A stretch of DNA of 59,200 nt from JAWLBR01 sp041687495. GTDB lineage: Bacteria; Bacillota; Limnochordia; DTU087; JAAYGB01. The notes under the pieces are model-generated. The model worked only from the letters and a program-made list of their open reading frames with translations, ran no database searches and was not told the origin of the DNA. Below are positions 47,685 through 57,004 of this stretch, piece after piece. Where the stretch lies: assembly GCA_041687495.1 (NCBI GenBank), contig JAWLBR010000007.1, forward strand, positions 1 to 59,200, given 5' to 3'. Position 1 is the stretch's first letter. The number at the start of each line of letters is the position of its first letter. The translations under genes and the position numbers were made by a program.

Positions 47685-49346
47685 TCACCTAGAAGCAGCC
47701 CAGCTTATCTGCGGCTGCATTTGGTGCTCTGGATCGTAAATGTGATAGTCCAACCAAGGGAAGATATTGTCGCGATGCTCCAATTCCCTCAGCCAGTGTG
47801 GGTTGATGCGGTTCTCGGTGATCTGGTAGAACAGCTCGGTGAATCGACCCACGTGCTCCTTGACTCGGCGCACCGCATACTCGGTCATGGTTCCGCTCCT
47901 CATGATAAACGGCCAATCGCTGGATTGGGCCAAGAGTAATTCCCGGGCGCTTTGGTTCAGCGCTCTTTTCACATCTCCCTGAGCGGCGGGAAACTCGGCG
48001 GCAAGCCGCTCCATCCGGTTGGCTGCTTGATGCAGATGGCGGTAGATCCACTCGTTAGAGTCGTTTAGCCAGACAGAGTTATATCCACCGTCACCCCAAC
48101 TCGATGGAGAAGGAATGGTCACTTGGTTGCGCTTGTGCACAGTCAGATAGTCTCCAGGACTACCTAGCTGGAACACGTTCTGATCGTAGAAGGATTTCTT
48201 GGCTAGATAGTACAAGAACCATGGTCCTTCATACCACCAGTGACCAAAAAGCTCTGCGTCGTAAGGGGCCAAGATGATGGGTTCACGATCCATGATGCTA
48301 GCTAGCCACTCTATCTGTCGCTCTCGGTTGAACATGAAGTGGCCAGCATGCATGGCTGTTCGGTCTCTAGCCGCCCGCCAGTTGTATACTTGTTTGTCCG
48401 CAGTTTTGCCGGTGATCGCGTGGTACTTAATACCGGTAAACCCACGAATCTGAGCCACTAAGTACGATGAGATGTAATCCCAGTCCAGATCAAAGCCAAT
48501 GTCACGGTAGAAGTCCCGGTAAACGGGATCACCGGGATACCCTTCTGAGGCGCTCCATACCTGAGTGCTGGACTCCCAATCCCTCCCGAAGAAGGCGACG
48601 GCTTCAGGCGTGTACACTGGAGCATATACAGCGTATCTCGGCCGAGGAGACCCATGCATTACTCCGTGACTATCCAAAATTGAGTAACGCACTCCAGCTT
48701 GGGCTAAGTACTGACTGACTTCAGGGTAAAAACCGCACTCTGGCAACCAGAACCCGCGGGGAGTGCTGCCAAATGCCCGCTCATAGGCCTGAGCACCGAT
48801 TAGCACTTGCGCTCTGACGGAAGCTGGGTTCGGCTGGAGCAATGGCAGAAAGCCGTGGGTGGCTGCCGAGCCGATGATTTCGATGCAGCCGGCTTGCTGT
48901 AGGCTGCGGTAAGCATTCAGTAGATTCCCATTCCAATGCTGCCAAAAGGCGTAGACGTCCCCCAGCTCCCGCTGATAGTGCAAAGCAGCGTCGTGGTAGT
49001 CAGGCTGCCAGCGGGTGCGCTCTACCTCTTTGTCCACAAGCTCGAGCAGCTTCTCCAGATGCCTCTGGTATCGGGACTGCAGTAGCTCATCGGCAAGCAT
49101 GTGGGCCAGAGGTGGCGTGATGGAAACGGTGTAGCGAAACCTGACGCCTTCTTCTAGTAACTGAGTGCACACCCGAAGAAATGGGATGTATGTCTCGGTA
49201 ATCGCTTCATACAGCCACAGTTCCTCAAGAACAGACTCGCTTTCTGGGTGACGAACGTAGGGCAAATGGGAGTGGAGGACAACTGCAACTGTTCCTCGCT
49301 TTTTCAAGTGCCAACACATCCTGTATCCAATTTTGGCCAGACCCAT
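47685..49346 (-). CDS. GH57 1,4-alpha-glucan branching enzyme
   Basis: A 553-residue GH57 enzyme that makes alpha-1,6 branches. The N-terminal motif VVLHSHLPYVRHPESESVLE is the family's first conserved region. The nucleophile lies in GFWLPECGFYP, and the acid/base in APYDAELFGHWWYEGPWF. The C-terminal helical domain (about 430-530, NSVWLNDSNEWIYRHLHQAA) is the DUF1957 domain found only in branching enzymes of this family. The start is uncertain: ATG 49346 follows the upstream stop by nine bases with a weak ribosome binding site, and ATG 49319 fits family length slightly better. It is probably translated together with the DUF4912 gene upstream of it. Confidence 0.93.
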   Translation of the reverse strand: MGLAKIGYRMCWHLKKRGTVAVVLHSHLPYVRHPESESVLEELWLYEAITETYIPFLRVCTQLLEEGVRFRYTVSITPPLAHMLADELLQSRYQRHLEKLLELVDKEVERTRWQPDYHDAALHYQRELGDVYAFWQHWNGNLLNAYRSLQQAGCIEIIGSAATHGFLPLLQPNPASVRAQVLIGAQAYERAFGSTPRGFWLPECGFYPEVSQYLAQAGVRYSILDSHGVMHGSPRPRYAVYAPVYTPEAVAFFGRDWESSTQVWSASEGYPGDPVYRDFYRDIGFDLDWDYISSYLVAQIRGFTGIKYHAITGKTADKQVYNWRAARDRTAMHAGHFMFNRERQIEWLASIMDREPIILAPYDAELFGHWWYEGPWFLYYLAKKSFYDQNVFQLGSPGDYLTVHKRNQVTIPSPSSWGDGGYNSVWLNDSNEWIYRHLHQAANRMERLAAEFPAAQGDVKRALNQSARELLLAQSSDWPFIMRSGTMTEYAVRRVKEHVGRFTELFYQITENRINPHWLRELEHRDNIFPWLDYHIYDPEHQMQPQISWAASR

Positions 49347-49355
49347 GGGTTAGGC

Positions 49356-50228
49356 CTAGAATGTTTCTCTTCGTACTACGGGTGTAATCCGAACCTTCTC
49401 CTGGCCATCCGGCGATACCGCTTCAATGGGAAGGACTAATGTGGTATCTCCTAAAGAGTACTTCACGGAAAAGGTGCCGTCGGAGGCAACGGCAATTTTC
49501 TCCCCACTGATGTGCACCTTAGCATCCGGGTGAGTACGGCCATGGACGGTCAGCTTGGTATCTACTTCCAACCCAAATGGTTTCCGCTCTTGGGCTTCGC
49601 CCCAGATCGAGGGGCTTCCCCCAGGACTGAAAACACCTGGGCTACTGGGCAGTTTCTTGGCAAGACTGCGACGTCCTGCCCGTTCCATCCACATGAGTGG
49701 ACTGGAACCCGCACCTTTCGGACCCCCTAGGTAAAGCTCTTCTATGGTCAGCCACTCTTCATCAGTGACGTCACTTTCCCGTCCCGATGGAACAATTACC
49801 CCCCGAGAGCGGGCAGCCTCGATCAATGTCCCGTCGGGAGTGAGGAATCCGAAAACAGCCACAATGGCCGCCGTCTCTTTATCGACCTCAATGTGCCACG
49901 AGTGGGCCAGATGTGGTACCTCTAAATCCAGAATCCGCTGTCCTGTTTGCCGCGATGACGGAGAATACGGAGCATATCGCAGCAGCCTAATCACATTGCG
50001 CGAGCGGCGGCGAAAATCTGGACTGAGATCAGCAAGGGCAGCCTCCCTGGTTTGCTCAGAGATCTCCCAATATGCATAGACCCACCCCGGCTCCCGTGCC
50101 AGGAGAGTGATTCGGTCCTCGCCGTATGCATCTGGCAGTTGGAATCCGCTGAAAGCAATCTCAGCTGTTTCCTGGGGCGAGCCGACTGGGTTGTGTTGGT
50201 AATCGGTGTTACCATGCATGGATGACAA
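49356..50228 (-). CDS. DUF4912 domain protein
   Basis: A 290-residue soluble protein starting at TTG 50228, which is supported by GGGAGGTGATT directly upstream; an ATG at 50219 would be too far from this site. The DUF4912 domain (about 35-165) shows the recurring DRITLLAREPGWVYAYWEIS, LEVPHLAHSWHIEVD and FGFLTPDGTLIEAARSRGV segments. The C-terminal part (about 215-285) is a beta-rich extension with LTVHGRTHPDAKVHISGEKI, like an Ig-like bacterial domain. The biochemical function is unknown. In Bacillota and cyanobacteria it lies next to GH57 branching enzymes, as here, so a glycogen-related accessory role is likely. Confidence 0.88.
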   Translation of the reverse strand: MSSMHGNTDYQHNPVGSPQETAEIAFSGFQLPDAYGEDRITLLAREPGWVYAYWEISEQTREAALADLSPDFRRRSRNVIRLLRYAPYSPSSRQTGQRILDLEVPHLAHSWHIEVDKETAAIVAVFGFLTPDGTLIEAARSRGVIVPSGRESDVTDEEWLTIEELYLGGPKGAGSSPLMWMERAGRRSLAKKLPSSPGVFSPGGSPSIWGEAQERKPFGLEVDTKLTVHGRTHPDAKVHISGEKIAVASDGTFSVKYSLGDTTLVLPIEAVSPDGQEKVRITPVVRRETF

Positions 50229-50437
50229 ATAATCACCTCCCTATCCTGCTTACACGGATACAAATCCGACCTCATCCATTAAAGTGTTCCCGCAGTAGTA
50301 GTGTTTATGCGACTTCACTGTGACTCAACGTGGGTACATGGAACGGCGTGTCCCAGGGGAGACTGTCAAAGACAATGGGATTAGTAGCAAAATGACGGTA
50401 ATAAGAGCAACGTCGACGTCGTGCCGGAGGGATATGT

Positions 50438-52441
50438 GTGCCAAGACATCTTGTACTGGGAAACGGCAACCTTTTGATTAACTTAGATGATCGCCTGAAT
50501 GTACGGGATCTGTACTACCCCTACGTGGGGATGTTGAATCACGTGAATGGAAACCGCAACAGTATCGGAGTATGGGTCGACGGTCGCTTTGCCTGGACCG
50601 ATGAAGAAGGATGGCAGAGGGACAACGGTTACTTGCCAGACACACTGGTGACAGACATCCGGGCCACACACCCAGGAATGGGGGTGGAATTGACTGTCAA
50701 TTCTGCGGTGCACTTTCACTACAACCTGTATCTGGCTCGAATCCGCGTCAAGAATCTAGACGACCGGGCCCGCGAACTGAGGGTTTTTTTCACCCACGAC
50801 TTTGCGATTGACCAAACAGACATCGGGGATACAGCATTCTATGATATTAATCTGGACGCAGTCATGCACTACAAGCGCAGCCGCTCCTTTCTCATCAGCG
50901 GTTCTACTCCCCGGGGAGGGATCTACCAATACGCTACGGGAACTAAACGCTTTGGCGGAGCGGAAGGGACTTGGCGTGATGCCGAGGATGGATGGCTAGA
51001 GGGTAATCCCATCGCACAGGGTTCAGTGGATTCCACGATCAGTTTCCGCTTGGATCTGGGTGCCCGTGAAGAGCAGGAACTACTGTATTGGATGGCGGTA
51101 GGCGACAGTTTCGAAGCGGTGTGGCAGCTGGCTGCCACAGCCCGCGGCAAGGGGGTCAAGAACCTTCTGTCTGAGTCAAAAGCCTATTGGCGGTCCTGGA
51201 TCGGCAAGCAGCGACGGGATTTCAAGGATTTGTCGCAAGAGGCTGTGGATCTGTTTCACCGCAGTCTGCTCACAGTCAGAACACAGATCGATAACCGCGG
51301 AGCAATTCTAGCCGCCAATGATACTGATATCCTCCAGTACAACCGAGACCATTACAGCTACATGTGGCCTAGGGATGGAGCATTGGTGGCCTTGGCTATG
51401 GATAAGGCTGGGTACACCGAATTAACCCGGGACTTTTTCCTTTTCTGCAAGAACGCCCTGTCTCCCAGCGGTTTTCTGTGGCATAAGTACAACCCTGACG
51501 GATCGGTGGGATCTTCATGGCATCCCTGGGTCAGGCACAATCGCTCCCAGCTTCCCATTCAGGAGGACGAGACGGCGTTGGTGATTCACGCTCTGTGGAA
51601 TCACTATCAGCACACTCAAGATCTCGAGTTTGTGCGGGCCTTGTACGAACCTTTGATCCTGAAAGCCGCTGAGTTTATGATCGAGTACCGAGAAAAAGAG
51701 ACTTTGCTGCCGATGGAAAGCTACGACTTGTGGGAAGAACGCCGGGGGGTGTTCACCTACACTGCGGCTACTGTTTACGCGGGCTTGCGGGCGGCGGCTC
51801 GGTTTGCCCGGCTATTCGGACACAAAGACGCCTACAAGAGATACCGCTTGGCATCCCGCGAAGTCAAGCAGGCCATGACAAAACTGCTCTTTGACACTGA
51901 CCTTAACCGGTTTCACCGGGGTTACTATCGGCGGGCGAATGGGGAGTTGGTGCAAGATCCCACTCTGGAAAGCAGCTTGTGGTCTTTGTTTGCTCTCGAT
52001 GTGTTTCGGCCCGATGATCCCAAGGTGGAAGCCACGATGCAGGCTTTGGAAGCGGGACTGTGGATTAAGACGCATGTGGGAGGAATGCCGCGTTACTACC
52101 AAGACTACTACTTCCATAAGACCAGTGATTTCTCCCAAGTTCCCGGCAATCCGTGGGTCATCTGCACCTTGTGGCTGGCTCAGTGGTATATTGCCAAAGC
52201 TCGGTCGATCCCAGAGCTCAGCCGTGCCCGGGAGCTAATTGAATGGGTTTGCCAGCATCGAATGTCGTCTGGCCTCCTCTCTGAGCAGATTCATCCCTAT
52301 ACCGGTCAACCTGTCTCTGTCTCACCGCTGACGTGGAGCCACGCCACGTTCGTGGACGCGATTGTCGACTATCTGGAGAAGGTTGAGGACCTGGAGCAGC
52401 GGAAGCTGACTGCTCTAGCTTGGCAGAAAGCGGGAGAATGA
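50438..52441 (+). CDS. GH15-family glucoamylase-like enzyme
   Basis: A 667-residue cytoplasmic glycosidase, GTG 50438 behind GGAGGG. The N-terminal super-sandwich domain (about 1-265) starts HLVLGNGNLLINLDDRLNVR and DLYYPYVGMLNH. The (alpha/alpha)6 catalytic domain (about 275-650) has RDHYSYMWPRDGALVALAMD, SWHPWVRHNRSQLPIQEDET with the catalytic acid region, YDLWEERRGVFTYTAATVYA and PLTWSHATFVDAIVDYLEK with the base region. The family includes glucoamylase, glucodextranase and alpha,alpha-trehalase; context favours alpha-glucan hydrolysis. It diverges from the GH57-DUF4912 pair. Confidence 0.93.
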   Translation: MPRHLVLGNGNLLINLDDRLNVRDLYYPYVGMLNHVNGNRNSIGVWVDGRFAWTDEEGWQRDNGYLPDTLVTDIRATHPGMGVELTVNSAVHFHYNLYLARIRVKNLDDRARELRVFFTHDFAIDQTDIGDTAFYDINLDAVMHYKRSRSFLISGSTPRGGIYQYATGTKRFGGAEGTWRDAEDGWLEGNPIAQGSVDSTISFRLDLGAREEQELLYWMAVGDSFEAVWQLAATARGKGVKNLLSESKAYWRSWIGKQRRDFKDLSQEAVDLFHRSLLTVRTQIDNRGAILAANDTDILQYNRDHYSYMWPRDGALVALAMDKAGYTELTRDFFLFCKNALSPSGFLWHKYNPDGSVGSSWHPWVRHNRSQLPIQEDETALVIHALWNHYQHTQDLEFVRALYEPLILKAAEFMIEYREKETLLPMESYDLWEERRGVFTYTAATVYAGLRAAARFARLFGHKDAYKRYRLASREVKQAMTKLLFDTDLNRFHRGYYRRANGELVQDPTLESSLWSLFALDVFRPDDPKVEATMQALEAGLWIKTHVGGMPRYYQDYYFHKTSDFSQVPGNPWVICTLWLAQWYIAKARSIPELSRARELIEWVCQHRMSSGLLSEQIHPYTGQPVSVSPLTWSHATFVDAIVDYLEKVEDLEQRKLTALAWQKAGE

Positions 52442-52534
52442 TCCGCTTGGTGTCAAGCAGGAGTTACCCGGATGAGGGAAGAAACTTGGATCAAATATTG
52501 AGCAAGAATCACGTGGGATGAAGGAGCGCTGGAT

Positions 52535-53539
52535 TTGGGTATAGGGAAACCGAAAGCAGTTGAGTTTGCTCGAGGTGTGGGTATGCTTTTGGCCACCCTC
52601 CTGATCCTGCAGGCTGGGGCTTTTGCCTCAAACGAAAACTATAGGCGGGTCTTGTCCAATGAGGGTTTTTTGGTCGATTCCATCATCCAATTGGTTGCGG
52701 CAGACATTACCGGAGATGGTAAGGACGAGATGCTGTTGGTAGGCAGAAACTACGAGGCCCGGGAGACTTTCCTGTATGTGGTGAGCTTGTCCGGCGGGCG
52801 GCTGCAGATTCTGTGGAAGAGTTCGAATATGTACGAGAGCCCAGGGCATGTGGCTGTGACTGCAGGAGACTTTATGAGTACCGGGGCAACCCAGGTCTTG
52901 GTTATGGGTGATGAGATAAGCAGCATATACCACTGGCATGGCAGTGGGCTGCAGGAGGTTTGGCAGGGCAGGAGTCCATGGCCGATTCAGGAGATAGCTT
53001 CGGTGCGGGGCGGGCCGGGGCAGCCTGATCTAGTGGCCTTGACCCGGGTGGTGAGCAAGAATCCGCAGTATGCGCCCGAAAGCATCAATGTGTTGAAGTG
53101 GAGTAAATCAGGGTTTACGGTGGTAGCTGAGAGTCCTGCCATTGGGGTTATTCGAGCGTTGGCCTCAGGTGTTGTGGCCGGAGGCTCAGTAGGCGACCTC
53201 GTCGTTGACGTCGGTCAGGAAACAAAGTCTGGCCTGGTGGAAGTGTGGATAATTCGGGGAGACAAGCTGGTGAGGGTATCCAGCCAGAGCTTGAGCTCTT
53301 CCGCGGTGTTTGGCTTAACAGTGTTTTCCGGTGGCAGTGAAGTGGTTTTGGCCGACGATCGGGGCAAGGTAGAGGTCTTCAGGTGGCAGGATGGACAGCT
53401 GCGCAGTATCAGCTCCCGTGTCTCTTTAGGCTGGGCCTTGGTCTCCTCGGCTGCAGGTAGATTCGAGGGAAATGGGCGGAAAGCGGTGGTCGTCGCTGAG
53501 TACCCTAATGTGATACATATCCTCAGCCCAACCCCTTGA
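52535..53539 (+). CDS. Exported FG-GAP/VCBS-like repeat protein
   Basis: A 334-residue protein starting at TTG 52535 behind GAAGGAG; an internal ATG at 52583 would also give a signal peptide. Residues about 16-33 are the signal (MLLATLLILQAGAFA). The mature protein has repeated beta-propeller blades with D-x-x-GDGKDEMLLVG- and GDFMSTGATQVLVMG-type motifs (52 to 110), and later VVLADDRGKVEVFRW. Such FG-GAP-like propellers bind ligands or calcium at the surface. No enzyme function is visible. It lies after the GH15 gene, and a terminator follows. Confidence 0.8.
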   Translation: MGIGKPKAVEFARGVGMLLATLLILQAGAFASNENYRRVLSNEGFLVDSIIQLVAADITGDGKDEMLLVGRNYEARETFLYVVSLSGGRLQILWKSSNMYESPGHVAVTAGDFMSTGATQVLVMGDEISSIYHWHGSGLQEVWQGRSPWPIQEIASVRGGPGQPDLVALTRVVSKNPQYAPESINVLKWSKSGFTVVAESPAIGVIRALASGVVAGGSVGDLVVDVGQETKSGLVEVWIIRGDKLVRVSSQSLSSSAVFGLTVFSGGSEVVLADDRGKVEVFRWQDGQLRSISSRVSLGWALVSSAAGRFEGNGRKAVVVAEYPNVIHILSPTP

Positions 53540-53563
53540 TGGCAAAAGACCAATAAACCTCTG

Positions 53564-53597
53564 AGCCCGTCTCGCTATAGCAGTGGGACGGGTTTTA
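53564..53597 (+). terminator. Terminator after the FG-GAP-like gene
   Basis: AGCCCGTC pairs with GGACGGGTT around a partly paired loop (CGCTATAGCAGTG), followed by TTTTACTTT. Confidence 0.75.
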
Positions 53598-53664
53598 CTT
53601 TGGGCAGGAGTTAAGAGCGGCAAGCAGAACCTCTATTACGATAGAATGAACGGAGGTGCGTGGC

Positions 53665-54915
53665 TTGGGTTGGTTGTTGGTGTGGCGTGGAGTGGTTTGT
53701 ACACCGCAGGTACGTTGGCCGGAAGGGTTCGTCCTGATGGCAGGAGAACAGATCTGCGATTTGGGTCCGGTGGAAATGCTCCCGGATTGGGTTGATGTTG
53801 CCAACGCTAGAGTGGGGCGCAGTAGTACTGGAACCATCTTACCAGAGGGGCAGTTCGAACCGCTGGAAGTAGTGGATGCCGCGGGGAAATATGTAACCCC
53901 AGGTCTGATTGACATTCACATTCACGGAGCCATGGGGTACGATGTGATGCAGGCCGATGTCCAAGGCTTGACCTCCATGGCCAAGGGATTGGCCAGTTTT
54001 GGCACTACTGCCTTTGTGCCTACTACAGTTTCTGCTTCCTTTGCCGAGATGCAGAGGGTCATAGAGTCTGTTGAGCAGCTTGATGCGGTGGCGCAGTGTT
54101 CAGGCACTGCAGAACCCGTGGGATTTCATGTGGAGGGGCCGTACATCAACGTCCGGCGCAAGGGCGCCCATGAACCAACAGTGCTGCGGGAACCTGATCT
54201 CCAGGAGCTACAGGCATTGGCAGAGATTGCCGGTCCTAAGCTGCGCACGGTGACTATCGCACCCGAGCTGCCTGGCGCTGTTGATTGCATTCGCTGGCTG
54301 GCGCAACAGGGGATAGTTGTCAGTCTTGGCCACTCGGTGGCTGATTGGACCACGGTTACGGGAGCTGTGGCCAGCGGAGCCTCCCACTGTACGCATCTGT
54401 ATAATGGGATGGAGCCGCTGCATCATCGCAACCCTGGTTTGGTCGGTGCTGCCCTTAGCGATGGGCGGCTCACCGTCGAGCTAATTGTCGACAACATCCA
54501 TGTGGACCTTCCGGTGGTAGCCCTGACAATTCAGAGCAAGGGTTGGGAGCGGGTGGCTCTTGTGTCTGATGGCATGCAAGCAGTGGGGCTCGCTGATGGA
54601 GAGTATGAGCTAGGCAGCCTAACGGTGTACGTAAGAGAAGGTGCTTGTCGTCTCGCAGACGGAACAATTGCTAGCAGCACAGTCACATTAGACCGATCGG
54701 TTCGGATTCTGGTTGAAAAATTGGGCGTGAGTTTCCAACAGGCGGTGGCTATGGCCAGTCTGGTTCCCGCTCGAGTTATCGGTGCCGCCGATCGCAAAGG
54801 TGAGCTGGCCGTTGGCAAGGACGGGGACTTAGCTATTTGGAACGCGGAAAATCTTACAGTTGAGGCAGTAGTCGTCAGAGGCAGTTATTTTGCAGCGGGA
54901 GAGGTGTCACATTAG
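53665..54915 (+). CDS. nagA: N-acetylglucosamine-6-phosphate deacetylase
   Basis: A 416-residue amidohydrolase that deacetylates GlcNAc-6-phosphate. The ribosome binding site GGAGG (53652-53656) overlaps the first GTG of the frame at 53656, so TTG 53665 is preferred. Motifs are YVTPGLIDIHIHGAMGYD (metal-binding HxH), HVEGPYINVRRKGAHEP, GIVVSLGHSVADW, HCTHLYNGMEPLHHRNPGLV and the catalytic aspartate in ALVSDGMQAVGLADGEY. It overlaps nagB by one base. Confidence 0.96.
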   Translation: MGWLLVWRGVVCTPQVRWPEGFVLMAGEQICDLGPVEMLPDWVDVANARVGRSSTGTILPEGQFEPLEVVDAAGKYVTPGLIDIHIHGAMGYDVMQADVQGLTSMAKGLASFGTTAFVPTTVSASFAEMQRVIESVEQLDAVAQCSGTAEPVGFHVEGPYINVRRKGAHEPTVLREPDLQELQALAEIAGPKLRTVTIAPELPGAVDCIRWLAQQGIVVSLGHSVADWTTVTGAVASGASHCTHLYNGMEPLHHRNPGLVGAALSDGRLTVELIVDNIHVDLPVVALTIQSKGWERVALVSDGMQAVGLADGEYELGSLTVYVREGACRLADGTIASSTVTLDRSVRILVEKLGVSFQQAVAMASLVPARVIGAADRKGELAVGKDGDLAIWNAENLTVEAVVVRGSYFAAGEVSH

Positions 54916-55673
54916 TGGAGGTTATTGTTTTCCCAGACTACGCCAAGCTGAGCGTGTATGCGGCTCAGATGATGGCGACCCAGATTGGAAATAAGGCAAC
55001 CTCTGTTTTAGGGTTGGCCACCGGGGGTACCCCGGTGCAGACATATCAGGAGTTGGTTGGGCTCCACCGAGAGGAAGGGCTGTCACTCAGTGAGGTAACG
55101 ACGTTTAACCTAGATGAGTACTGGGGTTTATCTGGCAGTCATCCCGCCAGTTACCGGTATTACATGTGGGAAAATCTATTCCGACACGTGGATGTACCCA
55201 TGGAGCAGGTGCACATTCCCCACGGAGATGCCCCAGACGCCATGGAGGAATGCCGTCGATACGAGGGGCTGTTGTCAGAATTAGGTCCCATAGACCTTCA
55301 GATCCTAGGCATCGGTAACAACGGCCATATCGGGTTTAATGAGCCGGGGACCGAATTCGGTTCCATCACTGCTCTCATTGACCTGACACCTGACACCATC
55401 GCCGCCAATGCTCGTTTCTTTGAGGCCAGTGAAGACGTGCCGAGACAAGCCATCAGCATGGGGATTAAGAGTATCATGCAAGCTCGGCAGATTGTGCTCT
55501 TGGCCAGCGGAGCCAGTAAAGCCGAGGCAGTAGCCAAGGCTGTCACCGGGCCGGTCAGCACAGCTCTGCCGGCCTCAATTCTGCAACTGCATCCCCAGTG
55601 CACATTCCTCCTCGATGAGGCTGCTGCCAGCGGTATAGACAACGGTGAAGGCTTGGCAGTCAAGAGGATGTAA
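54915..55673 (+). CDS. nagB: Glucosamine-6-phosphate deaminase
   Basis: A 252-residue enzyme converting glucosamine-6-phosphate to fructose-6-phosphate and ammonia. GTG 54915 overlaps the nagA stop. It has LGLATGGTPVQTYQELVGLH, TTFNLDEYWGL, HIPHGDAPD, the QILGIGNNGHIGFNEPGTEF loop with the catalytic His, and IVLLASGASKAEAVAKAV. Together with nagA it recovers amino sugars from wall turnover. It converges with yvcK, which ends 17 bases away. Confidence 0.97.
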   Translation: MEVIVFPDYAKLSVYAAQMMATQIGNKATSVLGLATGGTPVQTYQELVGLHREEGLSLSEVTTFNLDEYWGLSGSHPASYRYYMWENLFRHVDVPMEQVHIPHGDAPDAMEECRRYEGLLSELGPIDLQILGIGNNGHIGFNEPGTEFGSITALIDLTPDTIAANARFFEASEDVPRQAISMGIKSIMQARQIVLLASGASKAEAVAKAVTGPVSTALPASILQLHPQCTFLLDEAAASGIDNGEGLAVKRM

Positions 55674-55690
55674 CGGGCTCAGGCCCAGAC

Positions 55691-57004
55691 TTACGAGATA
55701 AACTCGGCGATAATCTGGCTGCGCCAGGATATGTCGAGAATGCATTTGGCAAGATCGTCCGGATTGTGGCGGACCAAGTCGGATAGGCTGATGAGCGGTC
55801 TACTGACAGGCTTGATGCCCATCTGCTTGATCCGCTCCACGTCGGCGACCACTGGAAAAGCCCCCTGAGCTTCATACTTTATCAGCAGCTCCTGGGGAAT
55901 GGTGGCATCGTTGACAATGGCATAGTCGATGACACCCGGTCCAACATGGTTGACCAAAGCCTGAACATGGTCAGCGGCGGTATATCCGTCGGTCTCACCT
56001 GGCTGGGTCATGACGTTGCATACGTAGACTTTGGGGGCAGATGACTGCTTAACCGCCTCGGCTATGCCTGAGACTAAGAGGTTGGGCAAAACACTTGTGT
56101 ACAAGCTGCCCGGCCCGAGGATGATCAGATCGGCGCTGCGGATGGCTTGCAGCGCTTCCGGCACCGCGAAACAGTCCCTCGGGTGCAGTTCTACCCGCTC
56201 AATGGATTTTCCGACCTGAGGGATCAAACTCTCCCCCCTCATGGTTGAGCCATCGGAATATGTTGCCTGCAGTTTGACTTCCTTGAGCGTGGAAGGTAGT
56301 ACCTGTCCCCGAACAGCTAGAACCCGGGAAGACTCCTTGATGGCCTGTTCGAAGTCCCCAGTGATGTCGGTCATGGCCGCTATAAACAAATTTCCAAAAC
56401 TGTGGCCCTCCAGTCCCTCACCCCAATGGAATCGATACTGAAAGAGTTGCTCCATCAAGGGTTCTGTGTCCGCAAGAGCCGCTAGGGTATTGCGGATATC
56501 GCCGGGTGGAAGAATGCCCAGGTCGTTGCGAATTCGTCCCGAGCTACCGCCATCGTCGGCGACGGTGACGATGGCCGTTAGGCGGGCTGGGTATTTCTTC
56601 AGTCCCCGCAGCATGGTAGACAGTCCTGTTCCCCCGCCAATGACGACGATCTGGGGGCCTTTCTTGGCTAAGTAACGGCGGGTATAGACTAGGTCAACCA
56701 ATCTTTCGGAATGCCCTTCGGGCAGCAAAACAGAAGCGATAGACTGAATGAGGTGAGTAATCCCTGTAACGACGAAGAATCCACCGCTGCAGAAGGCCAC
56801 AATGACTGATAGTAGGGTGCCGGTGATGCCTAGGTAAGCGCTGATCGGAGCTAATGTTCGGATCAGCCCTCGCTCCAGGGCGCCGACAATCCCGATATCC
56901 AGCAGGATCGCAATGCCGGTACTAACCAGAATGATTCCGGCAAAGGACAAAGCGAGCCAGCGCTTGACTTTCATGCCTGGGTACAGCCACTTTAGCGCCT
57001 TCAT
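55691..57004 (-). CDS. yvcK: YvcK/GlmR (CofD-like) protein, membrane-anchored
   Basis: A 437-residue protein with two N-terminal transmembrane helices (about 15-35 and 58-85) before the CofD-like Rossmann domain (about 115-430). The domain starts QIVVIGGGTGLSTMLRGLKK and has IVTVADDGGSSGRIRNDLGI, PPGDIRNTLAALAD, FGNLFIAAMTDITGDFEQAI and IILGPGSLYTSVLPNLLVSG. YvcK binds UDP-GlcNAc and is needed for normal wall growth on gluconeogenic carbon sources; it activates GlmS in Bacillus. Most Bacillota forms lack the two helices, so this longer anchored variant is notable. It overlaps rapZ by four bases. Confidence 0.94.
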   Translation of the reverse strand: MKALKWLYPGMKVKRWLALSFAGIILVSTGIAILLDIGIVGALERGLIRTLAPISAYLGITGTLLSVIVAFCSGGFFVVTGITHLIQSIASVLLPEGHSERLVDLVYTRRYLAKKGPQIVVIGGGTGLSTMLRGLKKYPARLTAIVTVADDGGSSGRIRNDLGILPPGDIRNTLAALADTEPLMEQLFQYRFHWGEGLEGHSFGNLFIAAMTDITGDFEQAIKESSRVLAVRGQVLPSTLKEVKLQATYSDGSTMRGESLIPQVGKSIERVELHPRDCFAVPEALQAIRSADLIILGPGSLYTSVLPNLLVSGIAEAVKQSSAPKVYVCNVMTQPGETDGYTAADHVQALVNHVGPGVIDYAIVNDATIPQELLIKYEAQGAFPVVADVERIKQMGIKPVSRPLISLSDLVRHNPDDLAKCILDISWRSQIIAEFIS

